A DNA stretch of 64,000 nt, from the NCBI RefSeq assembly GCF_900100625.1, contig NZ_FMTY01000008.1, positions 57,034-121,033 of the forward strand, in the 5' to 3' direction. The DNA is from Flavobacterium saliperosum (GTDB taxonomy: Bacteria; Bacteroidota; Bacteroidia; Flavobacteriales; Flavobacteriaceae). Within the stretch, counting starts at the first letter, position 1. Each line of letters starts with the position of its first letter. A model generated the notes under the pieces. It was not told the origin of the DNA and ran no database searches. It was given only the letters and a program-made list of their open reading frames with translations. This document shows positions 15,648 to 24,030 of the stretch, piece after piece. The translations under genes and the position numbers were made by a program.

Positions 15648-16461
15648 ACCGAACATAGCTATACTGGGCTGCGGGTGGTTAGGTTTTCCTTTGGCAAAAA
15701 GAATGGTAGCCGAGGGTTTTATGGTAAAAGGCTCCACCACTTCGGCAGAAAAAATTGCATTGTTAAACACCAATGGAATTACGCCGTATCAAATTGCGCT
15801 GTCGGAAGACGGAATTCAGGGTCCGGTAGCCGATTTCCTGGAAGATTCCGAAATCCTGATTATCGATATTCCGCCGGGATTACGAAAAGTGACTTTACCC
15901 GTTACAACAAAAACATTTGTTTCCAAAATCGAAAAACTGATTCCGTATCTGGAAAAATCATCGCTTCAAAAAGTGCTTTTTGTAAGTTCCACTTCGGTCT
16001 ACGCCGACGAGAATGAGACGGTAACCGAAGACACCGTTCCCAATCCCGAAACCGAAAGTGGCCGACAGTTAGCCGAAATCGAAACGCTATTGCGGACCAA
16101 TCCGAATTTTGACACGAGCGTTATCCGTTTTGGCGGACTCATTGGCCCGGACCGCCATCCTGTTCAAATGCTGGCCGGAAGGGAAAATCTGGACAATCCC
16201 GAAGCTCCCGTGAATCTGATCCATCAGGAAGACTGTATCGGTATCATTCTGAAAATCATAGAAAAAGAGGCGTGGAAAGAAACCTTCAATGCGGTGGCAC
16301 CCCAGCATCCGACAAGAAAGGCGTATTATCACAAAAAAGCCGAAGAAATGAATTTGGCAATCCCTAAATTTGCATCCGGTACCGCTTCGGTTGGCAAACT
16401 CATATCGGGTAAAAAAACCGAAGAAATCCTAAACTATACTTTTGTTGTAAACCTACTGTAA
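15634..16461 (+). CDS. NAD(P)-binding epimerase/reductase-like protein (extended SDR)
   Basis: 275 residues. The N-terminal Rossmann motif GCGWLGFPLAKRM (G-x-G-x-x-G) binds NAD(P). FVSSTSVYADENE provides the SDR catalytic-region Ser and Tyr-type residues. VIRFGGLIGPDRHPVQMLAG is typical of YeeZ/WcaG-like atypical extended SDRs. The substrate is unknown, though relatives act on nucleotide sugars. The start lies inside the end of the HNH-like gene, and the stop is followed after one base by the transporter gene. Confidence 0.85.
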   Translation: MKRNKPNIAILGCGWLGFPLAKRMVAEGFMVKGSTTSAEKIALLNTNGITPYQIALSEDGIQGPVADFLEDSEILIIDIPPGLRKVTLPVTTKTFVSKIEKLIPYLEKSSLQKVLFVSSTSVYADENETVTEDTVPNPETESGRQLAEIETLLRTNPNFDTSVIRFGGLIGPDRHPVQMLAGRENLDNPEAPVNLIHQEDCIGIILKIIEKEAWKETFNAVAPQHPTRKAYYHKKAEEMNLAIPKFASGTASVGKLISGKKTEEILNYTFVVNLL

Positions 16462-16462
16462 T

Positions 16463-17386
16463 TTGGCAACTATATCCAACCTGCACCAATCCGCAAAGAA
16501 CCGGTTAACAGCTATCGGTCTGCCGATGCTCGCTTTGATTTGGGTAAGTTTCTTTTGGGGCACCACCTGGCTGGCTTCGAAAGAAGGGGTGAAACACATG
16601 CCGGCATTACAGTTGGCCGCCATCCGGCAATTCTTAGGAGCTGCCATTTACATTGCGTTTTTTCTCTTCAGGAAAACACCCTGGCCCAAAGGCAAACAGT
16701 GGAAGACCATTGTTATTTTAAGCATCCTCAATTTCGTGTTAAGCAACGGGCTGAGCACTTGGGGTGTGAAATACATTTCCAGCGGGTTAGGCGCCATTAT
16801 CGGTGCAATTTTTCCGTTGTGGATTGTCGTCATCAGTTTGTTTCAGGGAGAAAAATTATCGAAATGGTCCATCGTGGGATTACTCGTCAGTTTTGGCGGA
16901 GTCTGCCTGATTTTTTACGATTACCTGGCCGATTTACTCAAACCCGATTTCCGTTTCGGAATCCTGCTTTCGGTAATCGCAACATTTACCTGGGCTTTCG
17001 GCAGCGTATATACCCGAAAAAAAGCGGCGAGTTTTAATCCGTATTTCAGTTTGGGACTCCAGATGCTAATCTCCAGCATTTTGCTTTTCGCTTATACCGG
17101 CGCCACAGGAACTTCCATAAATATAACGCAGATTCCCGCAGAATCCTGGTGGTCGATTGCCTATCTGGTAATTTTCGGTTCGGTATTTACTTTTATTGCG
17201 TTTATTTATGCCTTACAACACCTCCCTTCCGAAGTGAGCAGTATTTATGCTTACATCAACCCCATTGTCGCATTGGTTTTAGGGGCGCTGATTTTCGACG
17301 AACCCTTAACAACGATGATTCTTATAGGTGGTGGTGTTACTTTGTTTGGATTGTATGTCGTGAACCGATCGATGAAAAAGAAATAA
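16463..17386 (+). CDS. DMT-family (EamA) transporter
   Basis: 307 residues with ten predicted membrane helices in two EamA repeats. The first opens with ALIWVSFFWGTTWLASKEG, and the second ends with YAYINPIVALVLGALIFDEPL, the classic EamA closing motif. This superfamily exports amino acids, nucleosides or other metabolites from the cytoplasm; the substrate is not predictable. I place the start at the TTG at 16463, one base after the preceding stop. The first ATG (16526) would remove the cytoplasmic N-terminus and begin directly in helix 1, so the exact start is uncertain. Confidence 0.85.
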   Translation: MATISNLHQSAKNRLTAIGLPMLALIWVSFFWGTTWLASKEGVKHMPALQLAAIRQFLGAAIYIAFFLFRKTPWPKGKQWKTIVILSILNFVLSNGLSTWGVKYISSGLGAIIGAIFPLWIVVISLFQGEKLSKWSIVGLLVSFGGVCLIFYDYLADLLKPDFRFGILLSVIATFTWAFGSVYTRKKAASFNPYFSLGLQMLISSILLFAYTGATGTSINITQIPAESWWSIAYLVIFGSVFTFIAFIYALQHLPSEVSSIYAYINPIVALVLGALIFDEPLTTMILIGGGVTLFGLYVVNRSMKKK

Positions 17387-17418
17387 AAAAAAGCCCCGCA
17401 ATGCAGGGCTTTTTTTTA
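17387..17418. terminator. Rho-independent terminator, bidirectional
   Basis: Stem AAAAGCCC / GGGCTTTT (17389-17396 with 17406-17413) with A-run and T-run on either side. It separates the converging transporter and M13 peptidase genes. Confidence 0.85.
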
Positions 17419-17429
17419 TAGAATTCGGA

Positions 17430-19487
17430 TTACCAGATTTTCACTCGGTTTTCCGGTTTCACGTATAGTTTCTGATCTTCCGTGATATCGAACGCCTGAT
17501 AGAACGTATCTACGTTTTGTAACGGCACATAGGCGCGGTACATTCCCGGAGAATGTGGATCGGTTTTTACCTGATTCTTAATGGCTTCGTCTCTCATTTT
17601 CGAACGCCAGATGGTTGCCCAGGAAATGAAGAAACGTTGTTCCTGCGTATAACCATCAATTAAGGCTGTCTTGCCGCTTTTCTTCAATGCGATTTGCAAA
17701 CCGTCATACGCTGCATTTACCCCACCCAAGTCACCGATATTTTCACCTAACGTGAATTTACCGTCCACAAAAGTACCCGGAAGCGGTTCCAAAGCACTGT
17801 ATTGGGCAGCCAAAGCACCTCCAAGACCTGTGAATTGTTTCAAATCATCTTCTGTCCACCAATTTTTAAGGTTACCGTCAGCATCGTATCGCGAACCCGA
17901 ATCGTCAAAACCGTGAGAGATTTCGTGACCGATTACCGCTCCGATTCCGCCATAATTTACGGCATCATCCGCTTTATAATCGTAAAATGGCGGTTGTAAA
18001 ATAGCGGCCGGGAATACGATTTCATTATACGACGGGTTGAAATAGGCATTTACCGTTTGCGGCGACATGCCCCATTTGGTTTTATCCACCGGTTTTTTCA
18101 GATCGGCGATATTTTCGGCAAAGCCCCAACGGGAAACATTTTTCATGTTCTCGTAGTAGTTTCCGCCTTGTTCCACTCCTTTGATTTCCAATTTGGAGTA
18201 GTCTTTCCACTTGTCGGGATAACCAATTTTCACCGTCGATTTTCTTAATTTTTCGATAGCGCCTTTACGGGTATCCGGTGTCATCCATGGCAAATTGTTG
18301 ATGCGGTTTTCGAAGGCTAAAAATACGTTTTCGATCATCGCTTTCGCTTTCGCTTTCGCTTCGGCAGGGAATTTTTGCTCCACATACAATTTCCCTAACG
18401 CCTCACCCACAGTTCCGTTAACCACCTGTAATGCTCTTTCCTCACGCGGACGTTGTTTTAACGCACCGGTTAAGGTTTTGCTGTAGAATTCCCAGTTGGC
18501 CGTTTCGATATCGGTAGTCAAAACGCCAGTCGACTTGTTGATTAACATCCAACGCATGTAGGCTTTCCAGTCATCCACTTTTTTAGCTTTGAAAATGTCC
18601 TCCAGAGCAGTCATGTATTTTGGTTGGGATACGATCAGGGAGTCTATTTTCCCGATACCAACGCCCTCAATGTAACTGTTCCAGTTTACCGAAGGGGTTA
18701 ACTTCTGCAAATCGGCCACGGTCATCGGGTTATACGTTTTTCTTCTGTCGCGACGTTCCACTCGGTCCAGTCTTGGTCTTGCCATTTCGGTTTCAAGCGC
18801 CAAAACCTTTTCCGCCTGAATTTTCGCATCAGACGGTTTTACCCCTAAGAACTGCAGCATTCTGGCAACATGAAGTACATATTTTTCGCGTTTCTCTTTG
18901 GAATCCTTATCGTCGGAAACATAATAATCCCTGTCCGGTAAGCCTAAGCTTCCCAAACCAAGATATACCACATTTCGATTACTGTTTTTCGCATCGGAGC
19001 CAACACCGATTCCGTAAAAACCTAAACCGCCCTGAGGTTCCATTTCGATTAATAGTTTATTGACATCGGCAATGGTTTTTACCGCATTGATTTTTGCCAA
19101 ATAGGGTTTTAGAGGCGTGATTCCGATTTTATTTCTGTAAATCGTATCCATGTATGTTTTATACACATTTACCGCTTTAGCCTGATCGGATTTCGGATCC
19201 AGTTTTTTGTCGGCTGCCGCTGCTTTTAAAATCGCCAACGCATCCTTGTCGGTGTTCTGACGCAATTCGTCAAAACTTCCCCAACGGGTCTTATCGGCAG
19301 GAATTTGGGTTTTATCGTACCAGGTTCCGTTTACATAGCGAAAGAAATCATCTCCCGGTTTTACCGATTTATCCATTAACTCCAAGTCGATTCCCGGATT
19401 TTTGGGCTTTGCCTGTTGTGCCGAAGCATCCAGACTAAGAAGCGAAAAAACAGCAAGTGAACCTGCCGAAATAATATTTTTCTTCAT
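17430..19487 (-). CDS. M13-family zinc metallopeptidase (neprilysin/PepO-like)
   Basis: 685 residues with a signal peptide (MKKNIISAGSLAVFSLLSLD, then ASAQ), so periplasmic or exported. Motifs: substrate-binding NAYFNPSYNEIVFPAAIL, zinc motif HEISH (HExxH) in IGAVIGHEISHGFDDSGS, the third zinc ligand Glu in LGENIGDLGG, and a C-terminal peptide-binding segment with the final RVKIW. The length is full for M13 peptidases. It follows the large secreted protein with a 3-base gap, suggesting they are made together. Confidence 0.96.
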   Translation of the reverse strand: MKKNIISAGSLAVFSLLSLDASAQQAKPKNPGIDLELMDKSVKPGDDFFRYVNGTWYDKTQIPADKTRWGSFDELRQNTDKDALAILKAAAADKKLDPKSDQAKAVNVYKTYMDTIYRNKIGITPLKPYLAKINAVKTIADVNKLLIEMEPQGGLGFYGIGVGSDAKNSNRNVVYLGLGSLGLPDRDYYVSDDKDSKEKREKYVLHVARMLQFLGVKPSDAKIQAEKVLALETEMARPRLDRVERRDRRKTYNPMTVADLQKLTPSVNWNSYIEGVGIGKIDSLIVSQPKYMTALEDIFKAKKVDDWKAYMRWMLINKSTGVLTTDIETANWEFYSKTLTGALKQRPREERALQVVNGTVGEALGKLYVEQKFPAEAKAKAKAMIENVFLAFENRINNLPWMTPDTRKGAIEKLRKSTVKIGYPDKWKDYSKLEIKGVEQGGNYYENMKNVSRWGFAENIADLKKPVDKTKWGMSPQTVNAYFNPSYNEIVFPAAILQPPFYDYKADDAVNYGGIGAVIGHEISHGFDDSGSRYDADGNLKNWWTEDDLKQFTGLGGALAAQYSALEPLPGTFVDGKFTLGENIGDLGGVNAAYDGLQIALKKSGKTALIDGYTQEQRFFISWATIWRSKMRDEAIKNQVKTDPHSPGMYRAYVPLQNVDTFYQAFDITEDQKLYVKPENRVKIW

Positions 19488-19490
19488 AAA

Positions 19491-22400
19491 TTAATTTTTT
19501 AGTATACGTTTCACAACACTCTGATCTTCTGAAGCAATCTTAACGAAATAAATTCCCGTGGCAACATTGCTCAAGTTTAATGAGTAGTTGGAATCGGATA
19601 TTGTTACATTTTCTTCTGTTAAAATTACTTTTCCTGATAAATCGTACACGGTTATCGTTTCAGGAGTGAATGTTCCTAAAGCAATATTAAAAATACCCGC
19701 TGAAGGATTCGGATATACCGCAATGTTATTCAGTTCGAAATTTTGAGTCGCAAGGGTTCCTTCAATCACAAAATCATCAATAATGACACCCAACTGATTT
19801 ACGGCTTCGTCCGAATGGAATACGATTCTGAAAATCACATTGGTTTGCGAGTTTAGCGCATTCAAAGGATAGAAATAGGATTTAAGCGTCGTGTCTGTAC
19901 CCGTCCATTGTGCTCCGGGACAATTAAAACAGTCACTTCCTGTAGTGGCCGAAGTTCTGTTACTGTTGTACCAGTTTGCCCCTTGTGTACCCAACACACT
20001 CCAGGTTTGTCCGAAATTGGTGGAATATTGTACGTAAACCACATCCCAATCCTGTTCCAAATCGAATTTCATTTTAAAACGGATTACCGGATTCGTAACA
20101 TTGGAAAGGTCATAACATTGGGAAACCAGGTACGATTTTACCGTGTCGGGATAATTCCCGGTTAAACTCGTCGCATAAACATTATTGGTGGTGCCGGTTG
20201 CCAAAGGACCTAATCCTCTCACACCTTTTACCCACTGAGAAACCGCTGCGCCGTCGTTATAAGTCAATAATTCCGAACCGGTTGTTTCAAAAGTATTCAC
20301 AATACCAACCGTTCCTCCGTCATTTACATAAAACGGAATGCTGGATTGGTTGTTGTCGGAATAAGCGTCGTTGGTTGTTGTTGTAACCACATTTAAAGTA
20401 TAGGTACCTCTTGTTGCAGCCAATTGCGGTAAATCGATTACCTGATTTGCCGAAGGTGCAATTGTTCCGTTCCAAACCACATTTAAAGGTGTTCCGTTGT
20501 ATTGATAGTCCACGGTAACCGAATTTATAGGGTTAACCCCCATATTCTTAACCGTTACCTGAGGAATGAAACTTCCACAATTGATGGTCGATGAAGGACT
20601 GTCTACAGAAACCAGCTTCAGGTCGGTTGCCGGTACTTCCGATGGTATTGGTGTTTGCCAAATCCCTCTTCCGTAGGTTGCCGCCGTAAGTTTTGAGTCC
20701 TCAAGATTGATTTCCAAATCGGTTACGCTCACGTTAGGCAGGTTACTGTCGAAAGGTTCCCACTGCGTCATGGAATCGTCTCTGTAATACACCCCTAAAC
20801 TGGTACCGAGATACAATGGATTCAAGGTGTTTCTGCCCTGATGTCTGATTACATTTTTACCGATGGAAGGCAATCCTGTTGAAATCGAAGTAAAGGCGGT
20901 TCCACCGTTGGTTGATTTCAAAGCCTGACCTCCAGTACCTGATGTTGTAATGTAAATTATGTTACTGTCGGAGGAGTGTACACATACCGAAGTGATGTTT
21001 GATGGTGCCGAATAAGCCAGGGTGAATGTAATTCCTTTATCGGTACTTTTGTACAAGCCCGATCCGTTAACAACATACATATTGTTATCGTTACTAGGGT
21101 CGATTGCGATATGTTCCAGATTCCCGGTACCGATACTTCCTGTATTTTGTTGTACCCAGGCAGCACCCGTCAATTTAAACAATCCGGAAAATCCGGAAAA
21201 CAACTCTCCGGCCGCATTAACCGTTAAAGGTGTAACCCAGTTACCGTCTACGCCTCCCGGTGAACCTACCGAAGAACCTAAAGAATTTCCGGCATCCGTA
21301 CTCATGTATAAACTGCTTCCGTTTTGAATGAATCCATAATACTTATCGCTGCTGTTCGGATCGATTGCCGTATCCATACCATCGGCGCCGTAGAAGTTTT
21401 TCCACTGATTACCGCTGTAGGCATGTCCGCCGTTATCTTGTAACCCACCCACCATTTTATCGGCAGACTGTTTGGAAACGGCTACCTTATAAAACTGACT
21501 GATTTGCAAGCCGGCCGTTAAGTCGGTGAAATTGGTACCGTTGTTGGATGACACGTATACCCCGCCGTCTGTACCCGCATACAATTTTCCACCGTAATAA
21601 CGTAAGAAGTGAATGTCCGCATGGGTGTAGGCCGCAGCCGTTGGCGCATTCCAGTTGTTCACTTTAGTTACAGCCGCTCCGCCGTTCGTCGATTTCCAGA
21701 TATTCAGACATCCGGTAAAAATTTCATCGGCATTGGTATCGGATACCGCTAATGCCAAATCATACCACGCTTGGGTAGACTCTAATATATTAGTAGTTCC
21801 CGACGTTTTGGTCCAGTTCGTTCCACCGTTGGTTGATCGATAAATTCCCTGAAGCGCATTACCGGTAGTCGTACTTAAAATGTACACGTAATTCGCATTC
21901 GCAGGCGTTACGTCCAAAAGCATTCTCCCGGAACTTATTGGCAATCCCGTGATAATCGGGGTAAAAGTATCCCCGGCATCCGTGGAACGATAAAATTTAT
22001 TATTTGTAACCGCATAAACGGTATTCGAATCTCCCGGTTTTACACGTATCGATCCTTGCGAAAAGTCTCCCGCATACTCCATGGTCCAGGTTGTACCACC
22101 GTTAAGGGTTCTGTATAAACCATTACTGGTAGCCACCCACAACATGTTGGGATCGTTGGGATTCATAATAATGTCACCGGCCAATGTGGTGGTATTTGTA
22201 AAGGTCAGCCCTGTTGTATTCCAGGTTACCCCGCCATCCGTAGATTTAAGGACTCCTATGGAATAGGTATCACTGGCATCCTTATCTCCGGTAGCAATGT
22301 AAATCACATTTGGGTTCGTGTGATCCACCGCGATTCCCGAAACCCCGATTTGAGGCAATTCATCCGATAAAGGCGTCCATGTGGAACCGTTGTTTGTAGA

Positions 22401-22886
22401 TTTCCAGATTCCTCCTGCCGGTGCACCTATATATAAGGTGTTCGCATTGGTTGGGTCCACATAAACAAAATTCACCCTTCCCTGACCCGAAGACCACGAA
22501 CCCGTATTTACATGGGTAAACGGTCCGATGGGCGTCCAGTTGCTAACCGGTAGACTTCGGTTTTGGTCACCATTTCTTTGTGCCTTCTGATTTTTTTTAT
22601 GATTCCACGCTGCCCACATTTGGTCTGGAGACATTAGTGATCCGTCGGCATTGGTTTTGTTTCTCCAATGATTTTCCCAACGCATGAACGGTTTGTACCC
22701 GCTGCCGCGTTTGCTTTTGTCATGGTTTTTCCAATACTCGTCAAAAAGAGTGACAATTTCGTCGATGGAACGCTCTTTTTTGTTTTCCGAAGAAGTGCCC
22801 CTTTGCATCCAGGGAGCCGACTCATTAAATTGTGAATACCCTAAAAAGGAACACAATAATGTTAATACTAAGTAAGTTTTTTTCAT
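19491..22886 (-). CDS. Secreted VPS10/BNR beta-propeller protein with type IX secretion C-terminal domain
   Basis: 1131 residues. A signal peptide (MKKTYLVLTLLCSFLGYSQ) precedes a basic helical region to about 115. A long beta-propeller of BNR/sortilin-like repeats then runs to about 760, with many copies of IWKSTNNGSTWTPL and LKSTDGGVTWNTT. CARDB- and jelly-roll-like modules follow (VDYQYNGTPLNVVW; VIDDFVIEG). The last about 80 residues are a type A sorting domain (NIAVYPNPSAGIFNIAL, then VYDLSGKVIL and IYFVKI), which directs export through the type IX secretion system to the surface. Enzymatic activity is not evident. It heads the operon with the M13 peptidase. Confidence 0.93.
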   Translation of the reverse strand: MKKTYLVLTLLCSFLGYSQFNESAPWMQRGTSSENKKERSIDEIVTLFDEYWKNHDKSKRGSGYKPFMRWENHWRNKTNADGSLMSPDQMWAAWNHKKNQKAQRNGDQNRSLPVSNWTPIGPFTHVNTGSWSSGQGRVNFVYVDPTNANTLYIGAPAGGIWKSTNNGSTWTPLSDELPQIGVSGIAVDHTNPNVIYIATGDKDASDTYSIGVLKSTDGGVTWNTTGLTFTNTTTLAGDIIMNPNDPNMLWVATSNGLYRTLNGGTTWTMEYAGDFSQGSIRVKPGDSNTVYAVTNNKFYRSTDAGDTFTPIITGLPISSGRMLLDVTPANANYVYILSTTTGNALQGIYRSTNGGTNWTKTSGTTNILESTQAWYDLALAVSDTNADEIFTGCLNIWKSTNGGAAVTKVNNWNAPTAAAYTHADIHFLRYYGGKLYAGTDGGVYVSSNNGTNFTDLTAGLQISQFYKVAVSKQSADKMVGGLQDNGGHAYSGNQWKNFYGADGMDTAIDPNSSDKYYGFIQNGSSLYMSTDAGNSLGSSVGSPGGVDGNWVTPLTVNAAGELFSGFSGLFKLTGAAWVQQNTGSIGTGNLEHIAIDPSNDNNMYVVNGSGLYKSTDKGITFTLAYSAPSNITSVCVHSSDSNIIYITTSGTGGQALKSTNGGTAFTSISTGLPSIGKNVIRHQGRNTLNPLYLGTSLGVYYRDDSMTQWEPFDSNLPNVSVTDLEINLEDSKLTAATYGRGIWQTPIPSEVPATDLKLVSVDSPSSTINCGSFIPQVTVKNMGVNPINSVTVDYQYNGTPLNVVWNGTIAPSANQVIDLPQLAATRGTYTLNVVTTTTNDAYSDNNQSSIPFYVNDGGTVGIVNTFETTGSELLTYNDGAAVSQWVKGVRGLGPLATGTTNNVYATSLTGNYPDTVKSYLVSQCYDLSNVTNPVIRFKMKFDLEQDWDVVYVQYSTNFGQTWSVLGTQGANWYNSNRTSATTGSDCFNCPGAQWTGTDTTLKSYFYPLNALNSQTNVIFRIVFHSDEAVNQLGVIIDDFVIEGTLATQNFELNNIAVYPNPSAGIFNIALGTFTPETITVYDLSGKVILTEENVTISDSNYSLNLSNVATGIYFVKIASEDQSVVKRILKN

Positions 22887-22905
22887 TTTTTTAGTTAAGT
22901 TTTGT

Positions 22906-22913
22906 CAAATTTA
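22906..22913 (-). promoter_or_regulatory. -7 promoter element for the 22886 gene
   Basis: On the minus strand TAAATTTG (plus-strand CAAATTTA) matches TAnnTTTG, 19 bases before the ATG. Confidence 0.5.
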
Positions 22914-22994
22914 AAAAGTTTTGTTAGAAAAACTATTTTTTTAACAATCGATGAATCAAAAGATTACATTTATTTTCGCTATTGTTATGTTTCG

Positions 22995-23002
22995 TACATT
23001 TG
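22995..23002 (+). promoter_or_regulatory. -7 promoter element for the SCO gene
   Basis: TACATTTG matches TAnnTTTG and ends 14 bases before the ATG at 23017. It supports that start over the in-frame codon at 22951, which would lie upstream of transcription. Confidence 0.5.
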
Positions 23003-23016
23003 CAAAAAAATATTCC

Positions 23017-23694
23017 ATGGTGGCTTTTTTTAAAAAATATATTCCCTTTTTTATTGTTCTCGGAATCTTATCCATAATCATTATAACGCTGTTTTACACG
23101 GCTTTAAAACCAAAGAAAACTTTATCCATTTATACGCCTTCCATGGTGAATCCGGAATTGGTGGATTCTACCGTTCAGCACATTTCCAATAAAAATGAGC
23201 ATCGGATTGCCGATTTCGCTTTTACCAACCAAAACGGAAAAACCATTACACAAAAAGAGTACGAAGGGAAAATTTATGTGGCCGATTTTTTCTTTACCAC
23301 CTGCCCTACGATTTGCCCGATTATGACCGATAACATGGTGTGGCTTCAGGAACAGGTTAAAAAATATCCCAACGTCATGCTGCTTTCCCATTCGGTTACT
23401 CCCGATATCGACAGTGTGCCCGTGTTAAAAGAATACGCGGAAAGAAAAGGGGTCATCGACAGCAAATGGAACCTGGTTACCGGAAACAAAAAAGACATTT
23501 ACTATATCGCCCGAAAATCTTATCTCGCCGTAAAAACCGGTAAACCGGAAGAAGTATACGACATGGTGCATACCGAAAATTTTGTTTTGGTAGACCGTAA
23601 ACGTCGCGTTCGCGGATTCTACGACGGCACCAAAAAAGAAGACGTGGAGCGCTTGCTTGCCGACATCATTTTTTTAGTGGAAGAAGAAAAATAA
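23017..23694 (+). CDS. SCO1/SenC-family protein (copper delivery to cytochrome c oxidase)
   Basis: 225 residues. One N-terminal membrane anchor (FFIVLGILSIIIITLFYTAL, about 11-30) precedes a thioredoxin-fold domain outside the membrane. The copper-binding CxxxC is C96/C100 in FFTTCPTICPIM, and the third ligand is H185 in VYDMVHTENFVLVD. SCO proteins metallate the CuA site of cytochrome oxidase. The start at 23017 is preferred because a consensus -7 element lies just upstream; an in-frame ATG at 22951 exists. It is followed, after 96 bases, by feoA. Confidence 0.93.
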   Translation: MVAFFKKYIPFFIVLGILSIIIITLFYTALKPKKTLSIYTPSMVNPELVDSTVQHISNKNEHRIADFAFTNQNGKTITQKEYEGKIYVADFFFTTCPTICPIMTDNMVWLQEQVKKYPNVMLLSHSVTPDIDSVPVLKEYAERKGVIDSKWNLVTGNKKDIYYIARKSYLAVKTGKPEEVYDMVHTENFVLVDRKRRVRGFYDGTKKEDVERLLADIIFLVEEEK

Positions 23695-23756
23695 TTCAAC
23701 ATTTCTTAAAATTCAGCAAAATTGACTTTTATCATCTTTTAAAAGATTATAATCCT

Positions 23757-23788
23757 TATTTTTGTAATCTAAATTCAATCTAAATAAA
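23757..23788 (+). promoter_or_regulatory. feoA promoter with candidate iron-responsive half-sites
   Basis: The -7 element TATTTTTG is at 23757-23764. Downstream, TCTAAAT occurs at 23768-23774 and 23779-23785, the latter within TCTAAATAAA (23779-23788). That 10-mer is identical to the right arm of the perfect inverted repeat at 47936-47960. The site lies over the expected transcription start. Fur- or DtxR-type control is inferred. Confidence 0.4.
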
Positions 23789-23790
23789 GT

Positions 23791-24027
23791 TTGTCAGTTA
23801 CACTCGCCCAATTACAAAAAGGACAAAAAGCAATTATTCAGGATTTTAACATTGAAGTCATTCCGTTAAAATTACTGGAAATGGGCTGTTTACCCGGAAA
23901 CGAAGTCACCCTTTTACAGGTGGCCCCTTTTGGAGACCCGTTGTATATTACGGTAAATGACAGTCATGTGGCCATACGATTGGAAACCGCAAAAGAAATC
24001 AGTATTGAAATCATAAATGAGCCCTGA
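23791..24027 (+). CDS. feoA: Ferrous iron transport protein A
   Basis: 78 residues, a complete FeoA SH3-like domain: AQLQKGQKAIIQDF, then LKLLEMGCLPGNEVTLLQVA, then FGDPLYITVNDSHVAIRLE. The LLEMGCLPG segment is the family hallmark. FeoA is a small cytoplasmic protein needed by FeoB for Fe2+ import. The start is a TTG codon; no ATG fits before the domain. It is followed by feoB after 3 bases. Confidence 0.93.
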   Translation: MSVTLAQLQKGQKAIIQDFNIEVIPLKLLEMGCLPGNEVTLLQVAPFGDPLYITVNDSHVAIRLETAKEISIEIINEP

Positions 24028-24030
24028 TTT

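Noticed and set aside
23791..24027. feoA starting at a later ATG
   Set aside because: The first internal ATG would remove the conserved N-terminal half of the FeoA domain; TTG at 23791 keeps it complete.
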